Shown here piece by piece: positions 30,607 through 43,517 of a DNA stretch of 64,000 bases. This DNA is from Trachythela sp. YZ-2020 (Eukaryota > Cnidaria > Anthozoa > Malacalcyonacea > Clavulariidae): contig JADLSH010000199.1 in NCBI GenBank assembly GCA_016169945.1, positions 2,480,001 through 2,544,000 of the forward strand, given 5' to 3'. The position numbers and the translations under genes are program-made. Every line of letters starts with the position of its first letter. The first letter of the stretch is position 1. The notes under the pieces were generated by a model. The model ran no database searches. It worked only from the letters and a program-made list of their open reading frames with translations, and was not told the origin of the DNA.

Positions 30607-33600
30607 ATGGCGGTCAACAGAGGAGCATTTGAAAAGGAGGTATAATTATAGATGTTATAGCGTTTTTCTTTTCTTGTGGCGACTAATATCATTAAATAAT
30701 GGCAATAATTATAGAAATAAAATGGATTAGAACTTCATTCTAGATTTCTCTACACAGTTGGTTTGTTAAACCGTGTAGGAGACCAAATAAAGTTGAAAAA
30801 TATTAAAGTGGGATACATTCACCCACTGTATTCAATTACTGTAAATTTTGAGCCCTGTTGTGGCTTATTTATTCAGTATTTCCGGGCACGTTTGAGGGGC
30901 TAAACCGTAAGGTATAATACGGTGTGGTATATTTATTCGAACACTGTAAAATAAGCATTCAAAATGGTATATATAGTGTTATTTAGTATTCAATACTTGA
31001 TAATATTTCAACAAATATGGTCTACCATTGTTTTGAATGGCGAACCAAAAACATGGTGACAGGCAGGGATGCTTGGGGTTCTCCCCCTATGCTTGCCAAG
31101 GGGGTACATGAGGGTGCCAATTCCCATATGGTTTGATAAAATGCTCTGTCAAATCCTTACCGGTACCTTACCTTATGCAAAGGTAAGGTAAAGTAAGGAT
31201 TTGACAGAGCATTGATCAAACCAAAATAGAATATCGGGCCATTGATGGGCCTTATTGACCATCCTGACGATGACCCCCTTCACAAATTAAATCCAATCAC
31301 ACATGTGTTTCTTTGCTGTGTACATTGAGAAAACTCTCCCCCTGCCACCAGTAGTGGAGCAAAGAGTGGCTCTTTCCATATCTTTACCATCATGAGTTTC
31401 TTACATCAGAAGCAAACTTATATATAAATGTTTCGCTCACTCGCTCATATGATTTCAGGTGAGGCATGGTGCCGCTGGAGGGTATACATCTGAATTCAGT
31501 GAAGTTGATGAAGAAGAGAGAAAGAGGTACAATAATACAGCCCTCATAATCTTTGGTGGCAAACAGCAATTGCCTCCCATATTAATGCTGAAGAATATGA
31601 AATTCTTAACAGCAAATATTTCTATGTAAATATGTATAATATTGATCTGTGATGTTGGTCTATGATTGAATTATAGACCCATCATCCAGTGCTGTAGAAC
31701 TAAATTCATAACTAGGGGGGCTCTCTAGATGAGCATGTTACCAAGGGTGAAAAATTTTTGGCATGGGTGATGTCATAAGTTAAACCACCCAATCCCATGA
31801 TAACATTTCTTTACTATATTCATGCCTGAAATAGTCATAAGTGATGCTTAGAAAATGAAAACTATGGAAAAATTATATATTTTTAAGCATTCTTGCAAAA
31901 AAAGAAGGGGGCTCAGCTCCCCCCCCCCCATAGCTTGAGGAAGGGGGACTCCACCCCCTAGTGCCCCCCTCTTCTACACCACTGCCATCATCCTAATTCC
32001 TGAAGTTGCTCTAGGAGGGGGTGGGGGTTGAGAAAATGAGTTCTCTCTGTACACTAAAAATTTAGAACTCTAACTTCTGTAGTTTATTTCAATTTTACAC
32101 AGAACGTGGAGAGATGATCAATTATCAGGAGTAGACAGACGACCCAACAGAACATTTGGGTTGCCTTCAAAACGGACAGTATCAGAAGAATACGACAGGT
32201 TTAGTACAAATGTTGTTTTAATTTATAGCTATGTGTTAGGCTTTGTTCAATCGATTTTTTGCACGATTTCAGCCAGTTTCATGTTCACACAGGACATATG
32301 GAACTGGCAGAATACGAAACAAACACACAGACCATCCATCAACACAAATTATTTTCGTAGTTTGTGTGCACAGACAAACTTGCATGCATAGTTCATCTTG
32401 ACGGATAATTTATCTTTGTGTATAAAGATGGCATTAAACGAACTAATAGGAAAAAGCGATACTTCGTTACTCCTAATGAAAATTAAATTAGGATAGCATG
32501 ATTTGTAACTGGACCAGGAAAGATGAAAACAGGCATGAAAAACAAGTGGAACTAGTAGACTAATAATAATGAATTCTTAAAATACTAATTACAGTACATT
32601 TCTGAACTGGACGGTGCATCTTAACAGATAATCCGCCTCTGATGTACTAATAATAGAAGTAATACTATTAAATAATGTACAATGTCTGCATTTCTTTAGA
32701 GAGGAAGCAAAGATTCACAGATTTCATCTACTTTCACTTGATGCTGTATCCTTTAATTGTTTTGATATGTCTTCAAACGTCTGCTCTTACAATAGCCTGC
32801 GTGGCCGGCCTCGTTGGAGGGGAAAAGAAGAACAGGGAAAGAGGGCCTGCAAGAAAACCCAGCTTTCATGACTAAACGCCCTAATAAAGGCTCATTAAAA
32901 TTGACCAATACAAATGCAGCTGGACTATAGGGGAAACCCCAAACCGAAGGAAATGTATTCGCTTGTGCATAAACATGTCAATCAAGACGAAGAAATGTAA
33001 TAATATATTCCTGTGTGCGTAAACATGTCAATTAATTCTTGGTGTTGACCAATCAAATTCTACGTTCAAAAATTGAACGGCGTTTAGTCATGAAAGCTGG
33101 GTTTTCTTGCAGGCCCTCTTTCCCTGTTCTTCTTTTCCCCTCCAACGAGGGCCGGCCACGCAGGCTACTCTTACAATATCTCACCCTTTTAAACTATATA
33201 TAATCCTTGCTATCCTAATCCCAATCTTAACCTATTCCTGACCTTCGTTCTATCCCTAATCCTACACTAATCCTAATCTAGTCCTAAACCTATTAGCATT
33301 ACTATCCCCTGAAAACCCTTACGCTAATCCAACCCAATACCAGTGAGCTCCATATATATCTGGAGTAAGAACTTCTAATGTGAAGCTCACTGCCCAGTAC
33401 GTGCAATACACCAAAGCTATTGTGACGTCAGTTCAGGACATGTATAAAAAAGTCTCTCCTGAAAACTTAGTCAATTAACTGTAATGTGTGGAGAAGATCC
33501 AAAAGGTGTTTTCACTGATGGAAAGTTTGAGCGAAAAACTCGATTGATGATACAAATTGAAGACTTAGCTGAAAGCAGTGTTGCCAATATACTAACCTTC

Positions 33601-36600
33601 TTGTAGCCAGTGAGATGCTCAACATTTAGAAAAAGACAATTAACACGTTAATCTGATTATCTGGGTTAATATGCAAGTGGCCTCGGCCTTTGCGGAATCA
33701 AAGTATTATTTTGCGTTTAATAGTCTATAAACGGACAATGATACATTGCATTTGTGTTAAACCTAAACTCTAACATGTACCTTGTCATTTGACTTGTTTC
33801 TTCAATATGTCCTTGACTTTCATTCAGTATTCTCGACACAAGTTATACATCAATAACTACCTGAAATATTATGGCGGATCAATGGAGGATTTTAAAAGGG
33901 ACAGGTAAAAATTATAAACGATATTAAATAGGATTATGCATACGAAACGAATATGCACACAAAACAATAGATTGAAATCGAGGCTGGCAATGTAATCCAT
34001 TGTAAATAAGTCATTTTCATTGCCAGTCAGCAAACTCGGGAAGTGTCGAAAATTTAACGATATAATACAAGGGGGGTCGTATACTTCAATCCGAATATTT
34101 GTTATTGAAGTATACGACCCCATTGGCGTAGGGGGGTCGTTAACTTCAATTCATCCGAAGAAACTTTATGAGCCAAAGAACCCCAAGTTTTTTATTACTA
34201 CATGGCAAATCTGTCATTCATGTTGTATTCATTTCTTGATTCTATTTTTTTAGTTCACGAGACAAGACAGATCACGATGTTCTTCGTGAACAGCACAGGT
34301 ACACAAAGAAAGAAATAACAACACCTTGAAGTCTTTTCGTTAAGCCCTGGGAAATCGGAGAAAATATTTGCACTGCACTTGAAAATTCCGATGTTACCTC
34401 GAACGTTCCTTCGTTCTTTTTTCACCCTTGCAAACATTGTTGCGGAATAAAATTTGCCCCCAGGAAGCAAAACACATTTCCCATGAAATTCAGGAACAAT
34501 TCGAGAACGTTGTTTCCTGGTTTTGTCGTGTACCTGCAGGAAACAATGTTTCCAGAACCTGCAATGTTTTCTAATTTGCCGCAGGGCTTTTCGTAATGAG
34601 TTTGGGAATTTCTATAACACAATTGGCTGAGTCGTCAAAACGACCAGCTTTCACCTCTAAGATCGTGGGTTCCATTCAAGGGCAAAAATCCATCTCAAAA
34701 AGTGAGGGGAATGGAGCCTGCTAAAGTTATGGAGGCATGTAACACGTTTAACGTTTTCAGGGAATTTCCGCATCATTTACAGACACCTCCTGACGGAAGA
34801 GTAACTTCGGTCTAAGCGTTAGGGGTGTGGGTACATTTTTTGCCCGAAAGGGGGGCGTCAGTGGAGCGGGCCAAATGCAGGCACCATGCCGCTAGCGGGA
34901 ATGCGAGTGCCGAAAGCACGACGGCACTAGGGGGTATGCGGGCATGCTCCCCCAGAAAAAAAAAAAAATACTATATAGTCTCTGAACTGATTTTCCGCCA
35001 TTTTGGGCACTTTGGGGAAGCAGAATTTTGATGATCAGAACATGTCATATAAGCAAAAGTGGGTGGGGGATATTTCCTCTGGGCCACCTCTGCCCAAAAT
35101 GTCAGTTGCCCTCCCCTCTTGGTTCCATTCCATCCCTATGTTCCATTTTGGAGATATAAATTTTGACAGGTACATGCAATAACCACTGTTGATAACATCC
35201 CATAAAAGAATAAGTTTATATATTACTGTATACTTGAAGATAGATATTTGAGATATAGATATTTGAAGTAGATATAGATATTTTAAGTTTCTATGTTTAA
35301 TCATTCGTTCGAAAGCCCGTAAAAAGATCACCATCCTGTATACTTTTTTCTGAGATGAATAGCAAAGTTTGCTTCGGCACTTTCAAACTTTTGTCATTCT
35401 TTTCAGTCATGTGGAAAGAGGTATTCAACGCTCTGCCTAAAGTCATGCATGGGTGTTTTATAGGTACACCGGTTTCATTCCTTCATGGAAAGTTTACAGA
35501 TTAGGTTAGGATACTAAGTAGATGCACGACCCCATCAGTGACTAAGTTAGTTTTGGAAGGGGGGGGAAGCAAATGATTTATACTAAGGGCTCCCCTTTGG
35601 CTGTCACCGTATGAATGTATGATTCCTGTATGATCACGGCGCACAGCTACAGTATCCCAACGCACTTACCCACCCTGTCATTGCATTCCCTGTGGGAGGA
35701 AACCGGAGTACCCGGAGAAAACCCACGACTTTCGGTAGAGCGTTGACTGACTCTTTTCACATAAGTGTCACGAGTCCGCAGCGAGAATGGAACCCACGAT
35801 CTCAGAGATGATTAGTAGTTATTAGGTAGGAACTTAAGATAAGATATTTATAAGTTTTAAGAAATACTTGATAAATGTAATGTTCATTATCGTATTTATC
35901 TTTTTTATAGATTTATTTGGTCTGATGAGGACGATATCGACAGCTCATGGTACTGTAATATATGTAACAAAATATAATTGCGCTATATAATTGAAACTGC
36001 ATAATTGAAACTGCATAGAGGTAAAAAATCAAGTGCTCTGCAACTCATCTACTGACGACTTTTCTTTCAGGGAGAAACGGCTCGCCAAGAAGTATTACGA
36101 TAAACTTTTCAAGGAGTATTGCATTTCTGATCTAAGTCGATATAAAGAGAATAAGGTATAATAATGAGTAACGTAAGGTCAGGGATTTATACAAGCACTT
36201 TTCTACTACCGGTAAACGGTAGTAAGTTCTCAATCTTAAATTTGAAACTCAATCTTCCTCCATAGATATTTTTTCACAACAATCCGAAGGAAGTTGTGGC
36301 AAGTGCGAATATTTTTTTTTTTTGAAGAAAAAGAAAATCGATTTGAAACTCTTATGCTTATATATGCATAGTACTCTTGCCTTTGAGCCCTTTTTCGGGA
36401 AACTTCTCGCAGAGATCACCGGAAATGTACAGTCTTCTGGAATCTGGGGCTTGTGAAAGTCAAAATATTTTCCGAGGAAACACATTCTCAGCACCCCCAC
36501 CCTCTATTGAGGGGTTCGCCTTGAGACCACAATTCACAGTAACTAAAAAACTCAACCTTCTTCTGGAAAACGGTAGTAGACTAAAGTGCTTGTATAAATG

Positions 36601-39600
36601 AAGATATAGTTATGAGTAAATATGTTAGTCGACTGCGGTCGCAAGCTAGAGAAAGTAGTCATATTTAGTATGTGAAAATTCAATCGGACGTCTTACACAT
36701 ACCTCTCTAATACGAATACCCCTCTATACCAACACCTGTCTAATACAAACACCTCTCCTCCAATACAGATACCTCTCTAATACGGGCACGTATTTGTTTT
36801 AAGGTGGCTCTGAGGTGGAGAGTTGAGAAAGAAGTTATTTCTGGGAAAGGTGTGTATCGCATAATCATTGTCAAAATGACCAACATGAAATTTCTTTGAT
36901 AATGTGTGTGCTGTAGATGTTTATCAATCTCAGACTTGATGCATAGTGGTAAATTGCTCCCCTGGTTTTACTAAGGAAAGTGATAGGGAGTAACAGTTCC
37001 CAAAACTATTATAAAACCTATGGAGAGCACTCAGAGACTGTATACCAGGGGCGGATCCAGGCTCATCTGATAGAGGGGCGCAGTTTTTTCCAGGGGGGTG
37101 TCCCCCCCAGCGCTAATTCCGCCACCAGCGCAAATTATGTTAAAGATGTCATAGATCGTGAAACTTTGGAACATTTCAAGTTGGGGGGGGGGGGGGGTGC
37201 ACCCCCTCAGTAGATCCGCCTATGCTGCATACCTCCGCCAGAAAACTAAGTCGAGTATTAATGCATAAATTATACATGCACTAATTACGCATTCAGTTCT
37301 GTTTAGCCGGGGAAAGCAAGACAAACTTTTGTAAATTTCTCATAAAATTTTCATCATATTCTCATCCAATTTTAAAAACATGACCTCCTGGCGGATTAAT
37401 TTTATGATTAAATAGTCAATTAGTTTACTTTATGGAGAAGCCAGGGATGGATTTCTGGGGGGGGGGTGCAGGGGGGTGCGCACCCCTCGTATGCTTGGCC
37501 AAGGGGATGCAGGAGGGGTGGAAATTCCGTATCAAATCTGAAATTTTGGTTTTGACAGGGCATTTATCAAATAAAAATCAAATATCTGGTCATTGATAGG
37601 CCTTTTTGACCATCTAGGTAATCATTTTTTTTCAAAACGTTTCTGATATGATAACCCCCTTGACCATGCAGGGGGTCCTGAGTGATGATTCACCCTGCTT
37701 CGGATGTCGGCCACACCTTGCTTCGTGACCAGCACCTGCTTAGCATCCACCCCCCCCCTATCAGATCATGCTGTATCCATCCCTGGGAGAAGCAACCTCG
37801 GCTTCGCCTTGGGAAACGGTACATCAGCGGTTTTGGTACTGAAACATTCAACATGTAGTATTTTTTATTTGGTATGTCTTTTTTCTGTTTGACAGGACAG
37901 TTTATTTGTGGTAATAAAACATGTGATGTTACTGCTGATCTTCAAAGCTGGGAAGTAAGTAACATAGAACGAAATTAGCTGAACTACACACGTAAAAACG
38001 CAACAGACGTCGTAGATTTTGTCTCATGTTTTAATGACTCTAATGGCATCTTTTTTCTAATATTATTTGTACTTTTAGGTTAATTTTGCGTATCGTGAAC
38101 ATGGCGAGAAAAAGAGCACGTTGGTGAAATTACGTAGGTATTTTTAGGTGATAGCGAATGTGTAATAACATGCGTTGAATTTTTCGAGAAAATTTTTAAT
38201 AACATCCCTGACAAAAATTAACATACTAGGGAGTTTTCTTCCGATGACTTCCTCGTACCCAGGCCCTTTTTTCCACCCCGCTGTATCATGCACGCGCGGG
38301 ACGTACACGCTATGGAGAAAAGCTGAATAACTTCGCCAACCACGCGAGCACTGCTGTCCACGCACGCCGGACACGCAGTGGCGTAGCAAACCGTTGCGCC
38401 TGGGAACGAGGAAGTTCCAGTGACGATTTATATGTCAAGACATGACAGCCATGAATTTGTTGTAATTGAGCACCTTTAGGGAAAATGATCCCAAAATTAC
38501 GTCACAAATCTCTCCTTGGCCCGGGAGCCTCATTCTCACGAATCGTGAGCGAATTGCATTTCTTCTTGATTCATGAAAGCGAGGCTCCCAGGCCAAGGAA
38601 GTATTCGTGACGTAATTATCGAAAGGGTGTATTATAATCGCAATTTTAGTTGTTGAAATCTAAATTGTAGTTAGTAATAGTAGCTGGTGGAGATATTTTA
38701 TATTTATTGTAATTAGGTAAGGGCCCCTATTGATAAGAGAGGCCTTTGCAATTTTAAATACAGGTTTTCATTCATTCACCTAATAAGTTCTCTAAAGGTA
38801 CGTTCACACGTTGCGATTTGTCGGGCAGATTTCAGATGTACGTTAATGATATTTGAAAAATACGTGGCAAACGGCATCTGGTGACATCATCAACTGAAAA
38901 TATTCGTCATTAACATTCAGCAAAACCTAAAATCGGCCCGACAAATCGCTGTGTGTGAACGTACCTTAACCTCTAGCTTATTTTATACTTTTTCAGGGCT
39001 GTGTCCGGATTGCTCATTAAAACTAAACTATCATCAGAAGTAAGTAAGAACATTGATGTGCTTCTCCTAAAATATTTGCGTCTCTACTCGCAGGGCTCAT
39101 AATTATTGTTTAAAGGGCAATCACTCAATCTAAGTAAATAGCCTAACCTCGACCTGTACACGTGAAGACGCACAGCTTGTAACAAACCTGCAGCAAACTT
39201 GTACCAATGCTGTTCCAACAACTTGTTATCAGGATGTGTTCACACTGCTTGTTCCCAGTTTGTTGACAAGTGTCAACGGCTTTTTGACAACTTGCTACAA
39301 GGTTGTCGACTCAACAGACTTGTTACGAGTTGTTCCAACAACTTGTTATCGTCCTGCAATTCAACAACTTTTTGTGAGTGACAACCTTGTGGCAACTTGA
39401 TAAGATGACAACATTGTTACAACTTGTTGTCAAGCTTGCTATACAAGTCTGTTGCGAACACATGTTGTTGACAAGATGTGAGATTTAGGTGACTCAACTT
39501 AGCGGTAATGGGCAGCGGGTTAACTTCATATGTCAGCCGTGCTCTTCTCTCAAGTAATATTTTCAAATCTTAGAAAAAAGGCTGTAAAGAGAAAATCTCG

Positions 39601-41280
39601 TAAAGAAACGAAACACAAGAAAGCCAAACGAAAGAGAAAATCTGACGAGGAAAGTGACGATTCTGATTCAATCATGACTCAATCATCCAAAACAGGTAGA
39701 CCACTCATAATGAACTTTGTAAAACGAACTTTCTGGCCGATGTGATCAAGCGAATGACATATCAACGTATGCTTTTGTAAAACCGATTCCATAATGGTCA
39801 CATACCTTTGTTCGTGACTCCACTCATGAATCATTCGCATGCGTCAGGAAGAGAATAATCGCCGATACAATTGCTAGTGTGAACCAGGCTTATAAAGCCT
39901 CGCCATGGCCAAGTCATGTTCGACGATGTGAAATAGTAACCTACAGTACGTGTCGTTTTTGTGCTGTGTGAAGATCAGTCTTGTGTGAAGATCAGTGATT
40001 GCAGAGATACATCGACACTCCATAACATCGGCCACCTTCATATAATCGCGACCGTTACGATTTTGTGTTTCATACTTAAATTGACCCACTACTTTTCTCT
40101 TATCAGAGAGCAAGGAGAGACAAAGTGATGAGAAAAATTCCGCATCGAAGAACTCAGTTTCTGGTGGTGATGTGTGGGAAAAACCTCCCACAACTGCTGT
40201 TGAGAAGACAAGGTAAAAATGACTCAGGCTCTGATCTGAAAAGTGGACTGGATAGCGCAACCTATTGTTCACTGGTGTAGAAAATGAAGCCAGTTGAACA
40301 TTGCTGGACAATAGATATCCGCCATTACTAAGGTGCCAAATATACAGGAAAATTGTCTCTTTGTTTTTAAAAACGTCTTCGAACTTTAAAAATACCAGAT
40401 TACTACATTATTTTAACATATGAAGCATCAAATAAATGTACACGCTAAAAATGTTGTCAGTTTGTCCCTTAGTAATGGTCGACTTCCGGCTTCATTTCCA
40501 ACACAATAGATACTAAATCCAGTATTATTGCCAGATCAGTGCGCGAGAATAGCACGTCACGCGAAATAAATTATCCGCCATTTTTTGGTGGCAATAATCT
40601 GGTGGCAATAATCGGCGGTCTTTTCTTAATTAGTTTTAAATATTTGCCACCCAAAATGGCGGAAGCCATACAAATCATCACATGTGTTGTGACGTCACTT
40701 AAGGTGGTCTTGGACAAAATTAATAAAATTTTGACACTATACTAAATGCATGAATGCATATGCACTGATACCATGGTTACCTAGAAACGCCCCCAACAGG
40801 CTGAAAAATGGCGCTTGTTGGGCTGATTGATTCAGTATTCAGTGGAGTGTTCGGCAACTTGTAAAATGATCACTTGAGAAAACCGAGTTTAAAGTGCAAA
40901 AGCATATATTAGAATAACTTGCATAGAACAATATAATAGAAGAAAGGGACAATAGAATCAACCAACCACATACCATTATTTGCTTAGGGTAAAATCATTC
41001 TTTGCCTTTAAAATTATACAGATCTGATAAAGAAGGCTGTAACGATTGCATTTTTTCATTTTTTTTTAAATGACTAATATTGATTTTTTTGTTCAAGACG
41101 ACTTTAAAAAGGCTGAATACATGGGACGCAGCTTTTAACATTTCTTTGGTGTTACAAAAGCATTTAGAGCACGTCCAAAAATTCCCAGAACGTCTAAGAA
41201 CTCACTATCAATAAAGGCTCTGTATTTTTTTATCCAGGGAAGATGTATTTGATGATTACTTTGACGATATGTTTTTATGA
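30607..41280 (+). CDS. FRA10AC1: FRA10AC1 homologue (spliceosome-associated nuclear protein)
   Basis: Fifteen exons: 30607-30639, 31459-31526, 32103-32198, 32700-32745, 33828-33904, 34254-34298, 35911-35949, 36071-36155, 36804-36849, 37896-37954, 38079-38133, 38997-39039, 39574-39695, 40107-40212, 41238-41280. The product is 320 residues (human 315). Diagnostic segments in order: HGAAGGYTSEFSEVDEEE; REEAKIHRFHLLSLDAYSRH; YYGGSMEDFKRD; EKRLAKKYYDKLFKEYCISD; LRWRVEKEVISGKGQFICGN with the zinc-ligand-like cysteines C-x-x-x-x-C and L-C-P-D-C; a Lys/Arg-rich nuclear stretch encoded by 39574-39695; and the acidic end EDVFDDYFDDMFL, which parallels human EFDEYFQDLFL. Vertebrate FRA10AC1 is a nuclear protein associated with spliceosomal complexes. 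Every junction is GT..AG and in phase. The exon ending at 32745 has donor GTATCC. The introns carry at least six MITEs. Confidence 0.93.
31067..31270. mobile_element. Degenerate relative of the 37442-37785 hAT-like MITE
   Basis: Shares the start CAGGGATG and internal stretches with the element at 37442-37785 (the CCATTGATGGGCCTTATTGACCATC region). It carries its own internal hairpin, TGCTCTGTCAAATCCTTAC / GTAAGGATTTGACAGAGCA. Ends not resolved; it may be truncated. Confidence 0.5.
31687..31984. mobile_element. hAT-like MITE with 8-bp target duplication CCATCATC
   Basis: Ends CAGTGCTGTAGAA and TTCTACACCACTG (one mismatch), flanked by CCATCATC on both sides (31679-31686 and 31985-31992). G/C-run-rich interior. 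In a FRA10AC1 intron. Confidence 0.8.
32793..33167. mobile_element. Mutator-like MITE with long arms and 9-bp target duplication
   Basis: 375 bp with inverted arms of about 86 bp. The ends are TAGCCTGCGTGGCCGGCC and GGCCGGCCACGCAGGCTA. Both flanks carry CTCTTACAA (32784-32792 and 33168-33176). It is inserted 47 bp past the donor of FRA10AC1 exon 4. Same end sequence as the hairpin at 8815-8943. Confidence 0.8.
35640..35825 (-). repeat. Truncated SINE, same family as 51450-51828
   Basis: Contains the block TGTGGGAGGAAACCGGAGTA followed by CCCGGAGAAAACCCACGACT, nearly identical to the SINE at 51560-51750. The tRNA-related head is incomplete. In a FRA10AC1 intron. Confidence 0.65.
37046..37224. 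mobile_element. hAT-like MITE, CAGGGGCGGATC ends
   Basis: Ends CAGGGGCGGATC and GATCCGCCTATG. Flanking 8-mers are CTGTATAC (37038-37045) and CTGCATAC (37225-37232), 7 of 8 identical. The interior has long G runs. Same end sequence as the 1.5-kb element at 54753-56262. Confidence 0.7.
37442..37785. mobile_element. hAT-like MITE with 8-bp target duplication GGAGAAGC
   Basis: Ends CAGGGATGGATTT and GTATCCATCCCTG; perfect 8-bp duplication GGAGAAGC (37434-37441 and 37786-37793). 344 bp, non-coding, in a FRA10AC1 intron. Confidence 0.85.
38796..38966. mobile_element. Harbinger-like MITE (AGGTACGTTCACACG ends), copy 2
   Basis: 171 bp, TAA on both sides (38793-38795 and 38967-38969). Inverted relative to the copy at 29823-29992. 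It lies between FRA10AC1 exons. Confidence 0.8.
39708..39890. mobile_element. Diverged copy of the AGCCTGGTTCA MITE
   Basis: The reverse complement matches most of 8000-8230, including GACGCATGCGAATGA, CGGCGATTATTCTC and the end TGAACCAGGCT. The other end is too diverged to place. It starts just past the donor of FRA10AC1 exon 13. Confidence 0.55.
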
Positions 41281-43517
41281 CATTCAATATAAGTCGTGAA
41301 TGCAGTGAGACTTGAAGATTATGCCAAAATTGTAAGTACTGTATTTATGGTGTTTTACTCTGTCTAAAAAGAAATGCTATGTAGTGGTTTGGTAAAAAAA
41401 AATTCGATCAACATCTTCTCAGGCAAAATAGCCGGATATAACGTCCGGCAAATTGAAAAGGACAAGGACAGGGTTCTGCCCAAGGACAAGGACAGGGTTC
41501 TGCCCACGGTGGGCGGCGCCGGGCGGCAGCGCCCAGCACTCAGCAGTGCCGCCCGGCACTCGCACCAAAGCAGACTCTTCCGCCCGGCACTTGAAATGTT
41601 TCAAATATGCAGTACGAAAACCCCAATGTTGTACTGTGTAATAGATATTTTATACAAGTAATTTTGTATTTTTCATCTTTGGCGAATTTTGTTATTTAAA
41701 CGTTAGTATTAGATGAAATTCAGTACTACAATGCGCACAATATTAGTTACTGGTGATTCGGAGAAATACGCTATCCCCCCAAAGCCAGAAAGACGTCTGA
41801 CGAACGGCTCTAATCACTTTGCATTTTGTTAATCGATGTCGCGCTTCAAGCTACTCTGAGACCAGTCGATCAAGTTTTAAAAGTTGTCGGCAGGGTGGGA
41901 GGGGGTCATGCCATCAGGGCTGCAGGTACCCGGCACTCACATGGTCCTGGGCAGAACCCTGCAAGGATGAGGGTTATCCAACAAAGATACGGTAAAAGCC
42001 CACTCTCCTCCACAGAGGCTTGCGAAACGTTTGGGGAGCGCGCGGTACACATGGCGAAAATAGGTAAAACGACGCTATCTCGAACTGTCGAGGAAGACCA
42101 CAAGAAATTCGAGATAGGAAGGGGGTAGAAATAAATGAAATTAGATTAACGTGGCTGCTCCAATAACCCATAGATACGACTGTTATTTGTGAAATATACC
42201 GTATATTTAACAATTGTGCTGTAAGTCTTCTACTGAGAGAGTGCACTCTATAGTATAGTCCGTTTTACATGTATGCTTACGCAGCAAAATCAAGTACATG
42301 CATGCGTTCCCTAATAAAAACAACAAACTTAAGTCATTAAAGTTCGACATAACTGGGTAAAATTCGGTCAAGGGGAGCAAAATTAGTTCGATATAGCCGG
42401 CGGGGAGTTCCAGTTAACCGAGATGGAGGTAACCGAGAGATTGACTTTGACGTGTTCTTCCTTTGAACCTAAAGAATGCAAATTCGTTTCCCATAGTTGA
42501 TCTAAATAGAAAGTAAGGAATGTTCTTCCTATAGCCAAAGGCGTTGAACCTTGAAACATTGGTCAATCAATCAATCAAAAACTTTATTATTGTGTGAGAT
42601 AAATTCTAGTTTACAAAGAAACTAATTGGGGACACCAATCTTGGTATGATCTTCCTGTAACGTCATACATATGTAACATAATGTAAAGAATGGGATGCAA
42701 AAGACAGGATTGAACTGTAGCGATATAAACCAGTGGTCCTGTCATTCTGCCAATGTTCACTTAACAGTGCGCGCTGCATCAGATAGACTAAGCGCTCACC
42801 AAGACACCAATCAAATATTTCACAATCTAAATGCTTTAAAGGGATATGGCAATAAAAATTTAGTTTGTCTCATTTGAAAGAATTTTTAAAATTATACATA
42901 AATCTCCCTTACCGATTTTTCGTATCTTTCTTAGTTCTTGAGATATTTTGACAGAAATAATCATAAATGAGCGAGCTGTCCGCCATCTTGGATTTTTGTG
43001 AATATGTATGTTACGTCACAAGCAGGGTCATGCAAGTATTTTATTCAGAAAACCAATGGTCCTTATGAGCCCAAAATTATACTTCGGTCACTATTTCAAA
43101 TAACAAATTGACTGACAACTTTTTAAACATCTACCAATTGTTCTTTGGTCACCTAGGAGTAGTTTTATATGGCTAACCTTGCTTGTGACGTCACTAAAAC
43201 CACCGTTAATGAGACCAAAAATTATCCAAGATGGCGATGAAACACTAGCTTTTTCGCGATTTGTTTTGTGAGATTTAGTGCTATTTGCTTGATCGACTTT
43301 AGACCTATACTGTATAACAGCAGAGAACAAGGACAAACTAATTTGCAATTCACCTAACGACATCCCACTTGAAATAAACCGTTACATTTGATTAAAGAGT
43401 AGATAAACAATTACCCTAAGTGTTCAGAGTTCAAAACATACCAATAGTACCATGTATTTCTGTAGTACTATTATCAAAGCAGCAGTATAAAGTTCGTTTT
43501 CAATGGTTGTTCATGGT
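41281..43517. other. Intergenic region after FRA10AC1; no gene supported
   Basis: Holds a duplicated 24-bp GC-rich segment (AAGGACAGGGTTCTGCCC, 41457-41504). It also has two CCGGCACTC-containing patches (about 41560 and 41930) and an inverted-repeat block about 42840-43370, with GGGATATGGC at the left, GACATCCC at the right, and an internal GCCATCTTGG / CCAAGATGGC pair. Open frames here look like chance. Confidence 0.5.

Noticed and set aside
41374..42128. GC-rich ORFs downstream of FRA10AC1
   Set aside because: The sequence is a short duplicated segment and scattered repeats. No family similarity and no consistent codon pattern.
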